Of a stretch of 64,000 nucleotides of DNA, positions 56,192 to 64,000 are shown in pieces; within the stretch, counting starts at the first letter, position 1, and each line of letters opens with the position of its first letter. Origin of the DNA: Clostridia bacterium (lineage in GTDB: Bacteria; Bacillota; Clostridia; Oscillospirales; Acutalibacteraceae); contig JAFQRA010000034.1 of NCBI GenBank assembly GCA_017410325.1, forward strand, positions 1 to 64,000. The letters are read 5' to 3'. A program made the position numbers and the translations under genes. A model generated the notes under the pieces. That model was not told where the DNA came from. It made no database searches and saw only the letters and a list, made by a program, of their open reading frames with translations.

Positions 56192-56737
56192 ATGATACCG
56201 CAGGCGTGGAAAGAAAACAGGCCGAAGATTATGCGGCGTGTCGTTTTCTTCTTTTTGATTTTAGGCTTCGGCGTGCTACAGATTTCGGGTGTCCTGCCCG
56301 ATGTTTTCGGGCTTGAGCTTATGCCCCTGCTTGCTCTGACCGTTATGGTCGGTATGTTTGAGCGCGAAACCTACGGCCTTATTTTCGGCTTGCTTGCAGG
56401 CGTGCTGTGCGATATGAACAATGCCGACGGCGACGGCGTTTATGCTTTGTTCTTTGCTTTGGCGGGCTTCATCTGCGGTCTTTTGATGACTTATCTGATG
56501 ATGAACAATCTCCTTACCGCAACAATTCTCACCTCGTTCTGGTCGGTTTTGTATGCGCTTGTAAGCTGGCTTGTCAGCGTGGGTATTCACGGGGTGTCAG
56601 GCGGCTGGAAGCCCCTGCTCACGTTTTATCTGCCGACAGCGTTGCTGAATATAATCATAATGCCGCCGTTCTATTATCTTGTCAGGGCAATAAAAAAAGA
56701 ATTTTTAAATATGGAGAATGACGAGCTCTCATTCTGA
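56192..56737 (+). CDS. mreD: rod shape-determining protein MreD
   Basis: 181 residues, hydrophobic, five to six membrane segments, including ALTVMVGMFERETYGLIFGLLAGVLCD and the GL-G--D motif typical of MreD. ATG 56192 has GGGAGGG 8 nt upstream. It lies 83 nt after mreC and 32 nt before the PBP2 gene, in canonical mreBCD-pbp order. Confidence 0.92.
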   Translation: MIPQAWKENRPKIMRRVVFFFLILGFGVLQISGVLPDVFGLELMPLLALTVMVGMFERETYGLIFGLLAGVLCDMNNADGDGVYALFFALAGFICGLLMTYLMMNNLLTATILTSFWSVLYALVSWLVSVGIHGVSGGWKPLLTFYLPTALLNIIIMPPFYYLVRAIKKEFLNMENDELSF

Positions 56738-56769
56738 TAAATGAGATTAAGAGGAAAGGAAGTGTGAAT

Positions 56770-58821
56770 ATGAACCGAAAGAAGAAAATGAGCAGCAGGG
56801 GTATTGTTGCCGTTTCTGCTTTTGTGCTCGTATGCGCTGTTTTCCTCGGCTCGCTTTTTAAAATTCAGGTTATCGACGGCGAGGAGTATGCCAAGGCGGG
56901 CACGTCAATTTCCGTCAAAACCGTTAAGGTTGAGGGCGCAAGAGGAGAAATTCTCGACAGAAACGGTTCTGCCCTCGTTTCAAACCGTCAGGGCAATTCA
57001 ATTATTTTTGACTATGCCTACTTCCCCCCGATTAAAGAAAACAGCAAGCGTAATCAGATTATCAAGGCGCTCATTGAGCTTTTTGAACAGCAGGGCCTTG
57101 AGTGGAACGACAACCTGCCTATCGTAATCGGCAAGGACGGCAACGTTGCCTTTGCCGAGGATAGGGAAAAGGATATTGAGGAGCTTCGCACGGATATACT
57201 GGAGCTCAATTCTTACGCTACGGCACAGAACTGTATGGATGCTCTCGTTGAAAAATACAAGCTTGAGCAGTACGATACGGCTACGGCACGCAAGATTGCT
57301 TCTGTCCGCTACGAGATGACACGGATTTCCTTCAGTATGGCTATTCCGTATACCTTTGCAAACGACGTGCCTATGGAAACGGTTGCAAAGATTAAGGAAA
57401 ACAGCTCGTTCTTTTTGGGCGTGGATGTTGAAATCGTACCCTACCGCGAATACAGCGACGGCACGCTGATGCCGCATCTGCTCGGCAGAGTCGGCCTTAT
57501 CAGCGCCGAGGAATACGCTGAGAAAAAAGAGGCAGGCGAAAGCTATGCACTCAACGCCATGATAGGCAAGGACGGCATTGAGGGAGCAATGGAAAGCTAC
57601 CTGCGCGGTACAAGGGGAATTAAAACAATTTCCACCGATGCCGACGGTAAGGTCACAACGGACTATGAAATCGAGCCCGAGCAGGGCAACACGGTTGTGC
57701 TGACAGTTGACAAAAATCTGCAGGAGGTTGCCAAAAAGGCGCTGTCAAGCGGCCTTGAAAAGCTGCGTGAGGACAGTATGGTTGACCCCGCAGGCGCAAT
57801 TATTATCGAGGACGTCAACAACGGCGAAATCCTCGCAAGCTATTCCTATCCCGCATTTGATATTTCAACCTTCTCGCAGGATTACAACGAGCTTGTCAAG
57901 GCTACAAATGCTCCGCTGTGGAACAGGGCACTGATGAGCACTTACTCACCCGGTTCAACCTTCAAGCCCTGTACCGCAACGGCGGCGCTTGAAGAGGGGA
58001 TAATTACAAGCGGTACTTATTTCCGCTGTACGAGAAGCTACACCTACCTTGACCACAGATTCCAATGCCTGCAGAAGCACGAAAGCCTTACGATGAACGT
58101 TATTTCGGCAATCAATGAATCGTGTAACATCTTTTTCTACAATGTTGCCGAACAGACGAACATAGAAACAATCAACGAATACGCTTCGATTTACGGTCTG
58201 GGTGCAAAGACGGGTGTTGAGCTGCCCGAGGCTACGGGCACGCTGGACAGCCCTGAATACAGAGCCTCTCTCAACCAGACGTGGCAGCCCGGCTTTACCC
58301 TGCAGAACGCAATCGGTAACGGCGGCAGTATGTTTTCGCCCGTTCAGCTTGTAAACTACTGCGCAACAATTGCCAACGGCGGCACACGCTACAGACCGCA
58401 TTTTGTCAAGACGGTAAAATCGGCTGACTATTCCGAAACCGTGCTTGAAAACGGTGCGGAGGTAGTGCTTAAAACGGGCTTTTCGCAGAGCACTCTTGCC
58501 ACCGTGCGCAGAGGTATGGAGCTTGTCGGTTCAATAGGCTACTGCTCCTATGCGTTCAAGGATTTACCCGTTTCCGCCGCCGCAAAAACAGGTACCTCGC
58601 AGGTTGACCGTACAATCAACGGCTACCGCGTAACGACAAACAACGGCTTCCTTATCACTTACGCTCCGGCGGACAATCCGCAGATTGCTATATGCATAGC
58701 AGCAGAGGGAGCAGGCAGCGGTTCATCGCTCGCCACAATTGCCGCAAGCGTGTACGATTACTATTTCAACGAAATGGGTAACCTCGACGCACCCGAAGCG
58801 GAAAATCAGTTATTGGCTTAA
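56770..58821 (+). CDS. mrdA: penicillin-binding protein 2 (elongasome transpeptidase)
   Basis: 683 residues, class B PBP: membrane helix (about 12-30), dimerisation/pedestal domain, transpeptidase domain with S396-T-F-K399 (YSPGSTFKP), SCN in NESCNIFF and K606-T-G-T-S. It cross-links lateral wall peptidoglycan. ATG 56770 is preferred over GTG 56764 because AAGGA is then 9 nt upstream. Forms one operon with mreBCD. rodA is not present here. Confidence 0.95.
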   Translation: MNRKKKMSSRGIVAVSAFVLVCAVFLGSLFKIQVIDGEEYAKAGTSISVKTVKVEGARGEILDRNGSALVSNRQGNSIIFDYAYFPPIKENSKRNQIIKALIELFEQQGLEWNDNLPIVIGKDGNVAFAEDREKDIEELRTDILELNSYATAQNCMDALVEKYKLEQYDTATARKIASVRYEMTRISFSMAIPYTFANDVPMETVAKIKENSSFFLGVDVEIVPYREYSDGTLMPHLLGRVGLISAEEYAEKKEAGESYALNAMIGKDGIEGAMESYLRGTRGIKTISTDADGKVTTDYEIEPEQGNTVVLTVDKNLQEVAKKALSSGLEKLREDSMVDPAGAIIIEDVNNGEILASYSYPAFDISTFSQDYNELVKATNAPLWNRALMSTYSPGSTFKPCTATAALEEGIITSGTYFRCTRSYTYLDHRFQCLQKHESLTMNVISAINESCNIFFYNVAEQTNIETINEYASIYGLGAKTGVELPEATGTLDSPEYRASLNQTWQPGFTLQNAIGNGGSMFSPVQLVNYCATIANGGTRYRPHFVKTVKSADYSETVLENGAEVVLKTGFSQSTLATVRRGMELVGSIGYCSYAFKDLPVSAAAKTGTSQVDRTINGYRVTTNNGFLITYAPADNPQIAICIAAEGAGSGSSLATIAASVYDYYFNEMGNLDAPEAENQLLA

Positions 58822-58863
58822 ATTTCAGTTAAGATATATACATTGACGAAAGGACAGATAATT

Positions 58864-59976
58864 ATGGATATTATGCAGGCAAAACTCGCTGTTATTGAAG
58901 CAGGTAAAATGCTCGTTGCCAACGGCCTTATTGCAAGAACATGGGGTAACGTAAGCTGCAGAATCAGCGACACGGAATTTGTTATTACTCCCAGCGGCAG
59001 GTCTTACGAAAGCCTTACTCCCGATGAAATCGTTAAGGTTAAAATAGAAGACCTCAGCTATGAGGGCGAGGTCAAGCCCTCCTCCGAAAAGGGCGTTCAC
59101 GCTTCCGCCTACAAGCTTCGCCCCGAGTGCAATTTCGTTATTCACACACATCAGCTCAATGCTTCGGTTGTAAGCGTTCTGGGTAAGGATATGCCCGTAG
59201 AAAGCGCAATGCACGCAAGCGTTCTGGGCAGTAAGGTTCCGCTTGCTTCATACGGTATGCCCAGCACGAAGAAGCTCAAAGTGGGCGTACATACCGCAAT
59301 TGCAAACAATCCCGACAGCAAGGCTGTAATTATGTCTCACCACGGTGCCGTTTGTATGGGCAAGGACAGCAGTGAGGCCTTCTTCGTTGCACAGACTCTT
59401 GAGGATGCCTGCAACGTATATATACTCAAAAAATATAAGCTCCCCGAAATCAAAAAGCCCGTCTGCTACTCATCAATCAGAGACAGCGAAAAGATTATTC
59501 TTTCCGGTGATGACGGCTCAAGCATTGAATGTCCCTTCAGCGGTATTGACGGCAAGAATTTTGCAATGGCCGCAGTGCACAGGGATATCTACGTTGCACG
59601 CCCCGATGTAAACGCAATTGTTCAGTCGGCAACACCCGATATTCTCGGCGCCGCCAAGAAGTGCGGCAGTGCACTCAAGCCCCTGCTTGATGACTTTGCC
59701 CAGATTGCCGGTATAACCGTGCGCAAGGCAAAGAGCGACAGCAAGGCTGTCAAGGCGCTCAAGGGCAGAAACGCCGCCTTCCTCAAGGACGGAAGTGTGC
59801 TTTGCTGCGGCTCCGATATGTACGATGCCAATGCAATTCAGATGGTTGTTGAGAAAAACTGCAAGTCCTACCTTGCCGGCTGTGCCTTCGGCAAACCCAA
59901 CTATATCGGCAAGCTCGACTGCTTCATTATGCGTACGGTCTATAAGATGAAGTACTCCAAGCAGAAGGATAAATAA
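58864..59976 (+). CDS. tandem class II aldolase/adducin-family protein
   Basis: 370 residues. Residues 1-205 are a complete class II aldolase domain (NGLIARTWGNVSCRI, ITPSGRSYESL, FVIHTHQLNASVVS with the zinc HxH, MSHHGAVCMG). Residues about 220-360 look like a second copy (AVHRDIYVARPDVNAIVQSATPDILG) in which the metal-binding HTH is replaced by QSA. The family includes fuculose-, ribulose- and rhamnulose-phosphate aldolases and epimerases. Only the first domain is likely to be catalytic. ATG 58864 follows GAAAGGA. Located between pbp2 and yifB; function in that setting is unknown. Confidence 0.85.
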   Translation: MDIMQAKLAVIEAGKMLVANGLIARTWGNVSCRISDTEFVITPSGRSYESLTPDEIVKVKIEDLSYEGEVKPSSEKGVHASAYKLRPECNFVIHTHQLNASVVSVLGKDMPVESAMHASVLGSKVPLASYGMPSTKKLKVGVHTAIANNPDSKAVIMSHHGAVCMGKDSSEAFFVAQTLEDACNVYILKKYKLPEIKKPVCYSSIRDSEKIILSGDDGSSIECPFSGIDGKNFAMAAVHRDIYVARPDVNAIVQSATPDILGAAKKCGSALKPLLDDFAQIAGITVRKAKSDSKAVKALKGRNAAFLKDGSVLCCGSDMYDANAIQMVVEKNCKSYLAGCAFGKPNYIGKLDCFIMRTVYKMKYSKQKDK

Positions 59977-60011
59977 TTCGGAATTCAAAAATTACAAGTG
60001 AGGTGAAGCCT

Positions 60012-61544
60012 GTGTTTGCCCGTATAAACAGCGTTGGTATATTCGGTATGGATACATATATGGTCTGTGTAGAGGCGGATGTTTCACGCGGGCTTCCTCA
60101 TTTTGATATTGTCGGTCTGCCCGACACGGCTGTAAAGGAATCGGGCGAAAGGGTAAACGCCGTTATAAAAAACACGGGTATGTCCTTTCCCGTCAGCCGC
60201 ATAACCGTTAACCTTGCCCCGGCGGACAAGCGCAAGGTCGGCCCGATTTACGATTTGCCGATTTATATTGCCATTCTTAAGGCCAGCTCACAGCTTAAAG
60301 GCGATTTTTCGGGCTGTGCCTTCCTCGGCGAATTGTCGCTCAACGGTGAAATCCGAAAAATAAACGGTGCCCTGCCCATGGTAATTGAGGCACAGAAAAA
60401 CGGCATAAAGGAAATCTTTGTGCCGTTTGACAATGCGGCGGAAAGCTGTGTGGTAAAGGGAATTACGGTTTATCCCGTGAAAACGGTTTTCGATTTGCTA
60501 AGCCACCTGCGCGGGTCAAAAGCTCTTGAGCCCGCAAAGGAAGAGAATTATATACACAGCGTTCTTGCGCCCGATGCACCCGATTTCAGCGAGGTTATGG
60601 GTCAGTTCGAGGCGAAATTTGCCCTCGAAGTTGCGGCGGCAGGCGGCCACAACGTTATGATGATCGGGCCTCCCGGCTCGGGTAAGAGTATGCTTGCAAA
60701 GCGCCTGCCTTCAATTTTACCCGATATGAGCTTTGAGGAGGCTATTGAAACCACCAAGGTTTATTCCGTTGCGGGTGCTTTGCCCGCGGGTGTTTCGCTT
60801 ATAAAGTCAAGGCCCTTCCGTTCGCCGCACCACACTATTTCTCCTGCGGGTCTTGCAGGCGGCGGCAGCTTCGTGCCCCGTCCTGGCGATATCTCGCTTG
60901 CCCATAACGGTGTGCTGTTTCTGGACGAGCTTCCCGAATTCAGCAAGCAGGCACTCGAAATTCTCCGTCAGCCGATTGAGGACGGAGTAATTAACCTCAC
61001 ACGCTCTTCGGGTACGGTTTCTTATGACTGCTCACTTATGCTCGTTTGTGCAATGAACCCCTGTCCGTGCGGTTTCTACGGCCACCAGACACGGCCCTGC
61101 ACCTGTTCAAGCGGTGCGGCTAACCGCTACGTCAACCGCGTTTCGGGTCCGCTGCTGGACAGAATAGATATACATATTGAAGTTCCGCCCGTGGATTACG
61201 ACGACCTTTCCGCAACGGCCAAAGCGGAAAGCTCAGCCGAAATCAAAAAGCGTGTCAACGCCGCAAGGGCAATTCAGCTCGACCGCCTTAAGGGAAGTGC
61301 GGCGAGCTGTAACGCAAAAATGTCGCCGGCACAGACTAAAGAATTCTGTGTTATGACGGACAGCGCAAACCTTATGCTCAAAAACGCCTTTGAAAAGTTA
61401 GGTCTGTCGGCGCGTGCCTACGATAAAATTCTCCGTGTCGCCCGTACGGTTGCCGACCTTGACTCAAGCGAATTGATAGAAGCCGAGCATATCGGCAGAG
61501 CAATACGCTTCAGAAGTTTAGACCGTAAATTCTGGGGACATTAA
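60012..61544 (+). CDS. YifB/ComM-family Mg chelatase-like AAA ATPase
   Basis: 510 residues: N-terminal Lon-like S5 fold domain (about 1-165; VEADVSRGLPHFDIVGLPD, ERVNAVIKNTG), AAA+ domain with Walker A GPPGSGKS (about 218-225) and Walker B FLDELPEFS, plus CAMNPCPCGFYGH with zinc-binding cysteines. In competent bacteria ComM is a hexameric helicase aiding branch migration during transformation. GTG 60012 is chosen because the GAGGTGA site lies 5 nt upstream; GTG 60003 is inside that site. Confidence 0.94.
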   Translation: MFARINSVGIFGMDTYMVCVEADVSRGLPHFDIVGLPDTAVKESGERVNAVIKNTGMSFPVSRITVNLAPADKRKVGPIYDLPIYIAILKASSQLKGDFSGCAFLGELSLNGEIRKINGALPMVIEAQKNGIKEIFVPFDNAAESCVVKGITVYPVKTVFDLLSHLRGSKALEPAKEENYIHSVLAPDAPDFSEVMGQFEAKFALEVAAAGGHNVMMIGPPGSGKSMLAKRLPSILPDMSFEEAIETTKVYSVAGALPAGVSLIKSRPFRSPHHTISPAGLAGGGSFVPRPGDISLAHNGVLFLDELPEFSKQALEILRQPIEDGVINLTRSSGTVSYDCSLMLVCAMNPCPCGFYGHQTRPCTCSSGAANRYVNRVSGPLLDRIDIHIEVPPVDYDDLSATAKAESSAEIKKRVNAARAIQLDRLKGSAASCNAKMSPAQTKEFCVMTDSANLMLKNAFEKLGLSARAYDKILRVARTVADLDSSELIEAEHIGRAIRFRSLDRKFWGH

Positions 61545-61570
61545 TAAAGGCACCCTCGAAAACACAAAGC

Positions 61571-61602
61571 ACAAAAAGAAAAGCACCGCAAAAGCGATGC
61601 TT
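61571..61602 (-). terminator. terminator of the small phosphoesterase gene
   Basis: AAGCACCGC (61581-61589) pairs with GCGATGCTT (61594-61602) with one mismatch. The minus strand continues TTCTTTTTG. Eight bases past the stop. Confidence 0.65.
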
Positions 61603-61610
61603 AAAATAAA

Positions 61611-62294
61611 TCAGAAAACTATTTCGCCCGTCTGTGCGTTGATAACCTTTTTGTAAACCGCAATGTGTGTGGTGGAAATGTGCTTGTCGATGTGCATACT
61701 GCCGAAAAACCAGCGTTTATACTCGCAGGCACAGCTCATCTCGTCGAAATAAGCGTTGAGGCCCGTTATTCTTGCGGGGTTTTCGCTGTGAAGCTTTAAA
61801 AAGCTCTTAATTCGTGAGGGCGGCTCGTGAGTTACTATGTAATCCACCTTGCAGCCGACCTTATCCAGGTTTTCTGCACCCTCTGCCAATTCCTCGCTGC
61901 TGGGGAATTCGCGGCGTGACCACGCACCGTTGTCAAACAGCATATCAATGTCGGGGCTTTCGCCGCCGCCCATTGCGAAAAATGTCTGTTTTTCGATTGA
62001 GTAAATCTGACCTCTCATCAGGTGGTAGAGGTTGCCCGAAATGTTGTGCGCCTTACCGCCGCAGAAAACGCCTACATCGTATTCGTCGAGCAGCTCAAAG
62101 TTTTCGTGCGTGCCGTCAAGGAAGCAGATGTTGAATTTCTTTTTGCCGAGCTGTCTTAAAAGCTTTTCTTCCCGTGCACTTCCGTCCCATACGAGGCCGA
62201 AGTCGCCGCAGATGATGAGGGTGTCACCCTTTTTGAGCTTTATTGAATCAAGGCGGTTGTAATCGCCGTGTAAGTCACCGGTTATATATACCAT
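61611..62294 (-). CDS. cytosolic metallophosphoesterase
   Basis: 227 residues without signal peptide. Motifs: YITGDLHGDY, ICGDFGLVWDG, LDGTHENFELLD (GNHE with Thr for Asn) and VTHEPP. The family of small calcineurin-like phosphoesterases acts on diverse phosphoesters; function not assigned. Divergent from dacA; closed by a terminator at 61571-61602. Unrelated in detail to the two secreted phosphoesterases in this window. Confidence 0.86.
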   Translation of the reverse strand: MVYITGDLHGDYNRLDSIKLKKGDTLIICGDFGLVWDGSAREEKLLRQLGKKKFNICFLDGTHENFELLDEYDVGVFCGGKAHNISGNLYHLMRGQIYSIEKQTFFAMGGGESPDIDMLFDNGAWSRREFPSSEELAEGAENLDKVGCKVDYIVTHEPPSRIKSFLKLHSENPARITGLNAYFDEMSCACEYKRWFFGSMHIDKHISTTHIAVYKKVINAQTGEIVF

Positions 62295-62360
62295 AAAACT
62301 TTCTCCTGTTTATCGTGTGTTGGTAACACTAATAATACTACATTTGATGAGGCTTTGTCT

Positions 62361-63713
62361 ATGAAAAAAGTAATAATTTTTTTGCTTTCTTTGGCGGTTA
62401 TTTTTTCCTGCATTGCTCCGATAGGGGCAGGTGCCGTCTATAATTCCTCCGTCAAGACCGAAACCGAGATATTTTATATCGAAAGTCTTGACACGGGCAC
62501 GGTGATTTTTGAGCAGAATTCCGGGAAGCAGACTTCTCCCGCTTCGCTTACAAAAATCGTCACGGCGGCTCTTACCCTTAAGCACTGCGAGGAGCTTGAC
62601 ACGGTTATAACCGTGCCCGAGCACTGTATCCGTGCGCTGGACGGCACGGGCAGCTCGCTTGCCGGTATCAAGGTCGGTGAGGAAATAACGGTCAGAAGCC
62701 TTCTCTACTGCCTGCTTGTAAGCAGTGCCAACGAGGCGGCAATGATACTTGCCGATTATATAGGCGAGGGCTCAATTGTAAAGTTTGTTGAGATGATGAA
62801 CGACCTTGCAAAAGAGGTCGGCTGTGAAAACACGCATTTTGCCAATCCCCACGGTCTTGATGAAGACGGCCACTACTCGTGTGCAAAGGACATTGCAAAG
62901 CTTACCAAATACGCAATGACCTTCCCCGTTTTCAATGAAATCAGCTCAACCAAGGAATATACGCTTCCCGCCACGAATATGAATGCAGAGCGTAAAATCC
63001 GCACCACGAATTTCCTTTTGCTCAACGGCTACAGAGAGTATTACCTTGAGGAAGCCAAGGGCATCAAAACGGGCTCAACCACCAAGGCGGGCAAGTGCGT
63101 TGTTACCACCGCCACCAAAAACGGCTACAGCTACCTTGCCGTTGCGATGAAGGCTCCGTTTTACGATTACGATAAGGACGGCTACGATGAAAACTTTGCC
63201 TTTATGGATACCAAGGCAATGCTTGAGTGGACGTTTGACAATATCAAGCTCAAAACAGTAACAGACCCGTCTCAGATTATTACGGTTGCAAAGGTCAACT
63301 ATGCCTGGGGCGTTGACCACGTCCGCCTTGTGCCGAAGGAGGAGTGCTTTGCTCTCGTGCCAGTCGGCGTTGATGCGGGCAGTGTGCTTGTTGAGCCCGT
63401 GAAGGACAGCCTGCCCGAATCCGTTGACGCTCCGCTGAAAAAGGGCGACGAGGTCTGCGAGGCGGTTGTCACCTACGCAGGCGAGGAAATTGCAAGGGTA
63501 AAGCTGGTTGCGGCGGAGGATATTGACCGCAGTATAATACTCTTTGTTACGGGTAAGCTTGGTGACCTTGCAAAAACAACGGGCTTCAAGATTTTTGCGA
63601 TTATTCTTGCGGCCGTAATTGTATTCTTTATAATTGCAAACATCTATGTGAACAAAAACCGCAGACGCAGAAGAATCAGGGTAGTAAACTACCGTGATAT
63701 AAACAGAAGATAA
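62361..63713 (+). CDS. dacA: D-alanyl-D-alanine carboxypeptidase (PBP5 family)
   Basis: 450 residues: signal peptide (about 1-27), peptidase S11 domain with catalytic S62-L-T-K65, SSANEA (SxN) and GIKTGSTTKAG (KTG), then a beta-sandwich and a C-terminal membrane helix (about 410-430) followed by a basic tail (KNRRRRRIRV). The enzyme removes the terminal D-Ala from peptidoglycan stem peptides. ATG 62361 follows GATGAGG. The C-terminal anchor is a true membrane-spanning helix rather than the usual amphipathic helix. Confidence 0.94.
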   Translation: MKKVIIFLLSLAVIFSCIAPIGAGAVYNSSVKTETEIFYIESLDTGTVIFEQNSGKQTSPASLTKIVTAALTLKHCEELDTVITVPEHCIRALDGTGSSLAGIKVGEEITVRSLLYCLLVSSANEAAMILADYIGEGSIVKFVEMMNDLAKEVGCENTHFANPHGLDEDGHYSCAKDIAKLTKYAMTFPVFNEISSTKEYTLPATNMNAERKIRTTNFLLLNGYREYYLEEAKGIKTGSTTKAGKCVVTTATKNGYSYLAVAMKAPFYDYDKDGYDENFAFMDTKAMLEWTFDNIKLKTVTDPSQIITVAKVNYAWGVDHVRLVPKEECFALVPVGVDAGSVLVEPVKDSLPESVDAPLKKGDEVCEAVVTYAGEEIARVKLVAAEDIDRSIILFVTGKLGDLAKTTGFKIFAIILAAVIVFFIIANIYVNKNRRRRRIRVVNYRDINRR

Positions 63714-63735
63714 AAATTTCAGGAGGTATATATCT

Positions 63736-64000
63736 ATGCTCACACCGAAACTCGGCGTACTTAAGGATATGTATAACCAGCTTCGCAAGTACTGTGCTTT
63801 GTATAAGGCAGACCTGCCTGTCTGGTCATACACCCACGCAATGTTTGAAGCCGGTGTTTACACACCCGAAGAGGACAGAGGCGAAATGACTCTCGGTCAG
63901 CACTGGTCAACAGGATATGACGAGGCTCACTTTTTCCGCACTGCCTTTACCGTGCCCGAAGAAATGGCAGGCAAGGAGCTCCGGCTTGAATTTTTCATCG
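63736..64000 (+). CDS. probable GH38 alpha-mannosidase, N-terminal part
   Basis: 88 residues are visible before the window ends. The sequence (LPVWSYTHAMFEAGVY, TLGQHWSTGYDEAHFF, FTVPEEMAGKELRLEFFI) resembles the N-terminal beta-sandwich of bacterial GH38 alpha-mannosidases, but the catalytic domain lies beyond the edge. AGGAGG lies 9 nt before the ATG. It is 22 nt after dacA and probably co-transcribed. Confidence 0.6.
   Translation, partial: MLTPKLGVLKDMYNQLRKYCALYKADLPVWSYTHAMFEAGVYTPEEDRGEMTLGQHWSTGYDEAHFFRTAFTVPEEMAGKELRLEFFI

Noticed and set aside
63075..63833. 252-codon frame antisense to dacA
   Set aside because: Covers the dacA C-terminus and the next gene start; no domain seen.

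Overview
The window looks like chromosome of an anaerobic, probably spore-forming Firmicute, most likely a gut Clostridia of the Ruminococcaceae/Oscillospirales type. This is inferred from a CotJC-type manganese catalase, strong AAGGAGG ribosome binding sites with some TTG and GTG starts, a class B sortase, a cohesin plus dockerin-like protein, an anaerobic sulfatase-maturating radical SAM enzyme, a GGGtGRT gene pair, ferredoxin-type aldo/keto reductase and mreBCD. No phage, insertion sequence, CRISPR array or plasmid gene was found; the accessory DNA is mainly short intergenic palindromic repeats.

Layout. 1-4333: end of an unknown gene, Mn catalase, and an anSME plus membrane sulfatase operon on the minus strand. 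4479-6602: secreted metallophosphoesterase and a cohesin/dockerin-like protein. 6813-10658: 23S rRNA methyltransferase, MGMT-like protein, VanZ-like protein, peptide-binding lipoprotein. 10938-15360: EF-G-like GTPase and an uncharacterised zinc-ribbon/TPR plus membrane protein pair. 15622-18515: small membrane protein, ECF sigma factor and membrane-anchored beta-propeller (minus strand). 18699-29279: a long plus-strand operon with HAD phosphatase, small membrane protein, cysteine desulfurase, ThiI, CinA, sortase, an unusual CinA-like/SpoIID fusion and a DUF4091 protein. 29492-32287: nth, galM and a SHOCT-domain membrane protein preceded by a candidate structured RNA. 32756-32913: tRNA-Asp and tRNA-Thr. 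33338-38402: dCMP deaminase, Fe-S scaffold-like plus GGGtGRT pair, second secreted metallophosphoesterase, PAP2 phosphatase, PduL-type phosphotransacylase. 38626-46892: GH16, an MMPL exporter with a repeat-built outer loop, a two-gene ABC exporter. 46949-47301: RNase P RNA. 47442-52145: LCP protein, uxaC, aldo/keto reductase, glycosyltransferase. 52320-53339: rpsF-ssb-rpsR. 53484-61544: lipoprotein, mreBCD, PBP2, tandem class II aldolase-like protein, YifB ATPase. 61611-64000: small phosphoesterase, D-Ala-D-Ala carboxypeptidase, start of a probable GH38 alpha-mannosidase.

How the genes work together. Cell-envelope functions dominate: wall elongation (mreBCD, PBP2, LCP), wall trimming (DacA, SpoIID-like domain), surface anchoring (sortase), envelope sensing (ECF sigma/beta-propeller) and export (MMPL, ABC). 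A second theme is glycan use (sulfatase, GH16, DUF4091, UxaC, GalM, GH38). The desulfurase and ThiI form a tRNA thiolation pair. The points I consider most worth following are the CinA-like N-terminal half and permuted SpoIID domain of the 25284-27629 protein, the roughly 177-nt structured transcript at 32391-32567 (minus strand), and the repeat-built outer loop of the MMPL protein. All functional assignments rest on reading motifs by eye; no database search was run.
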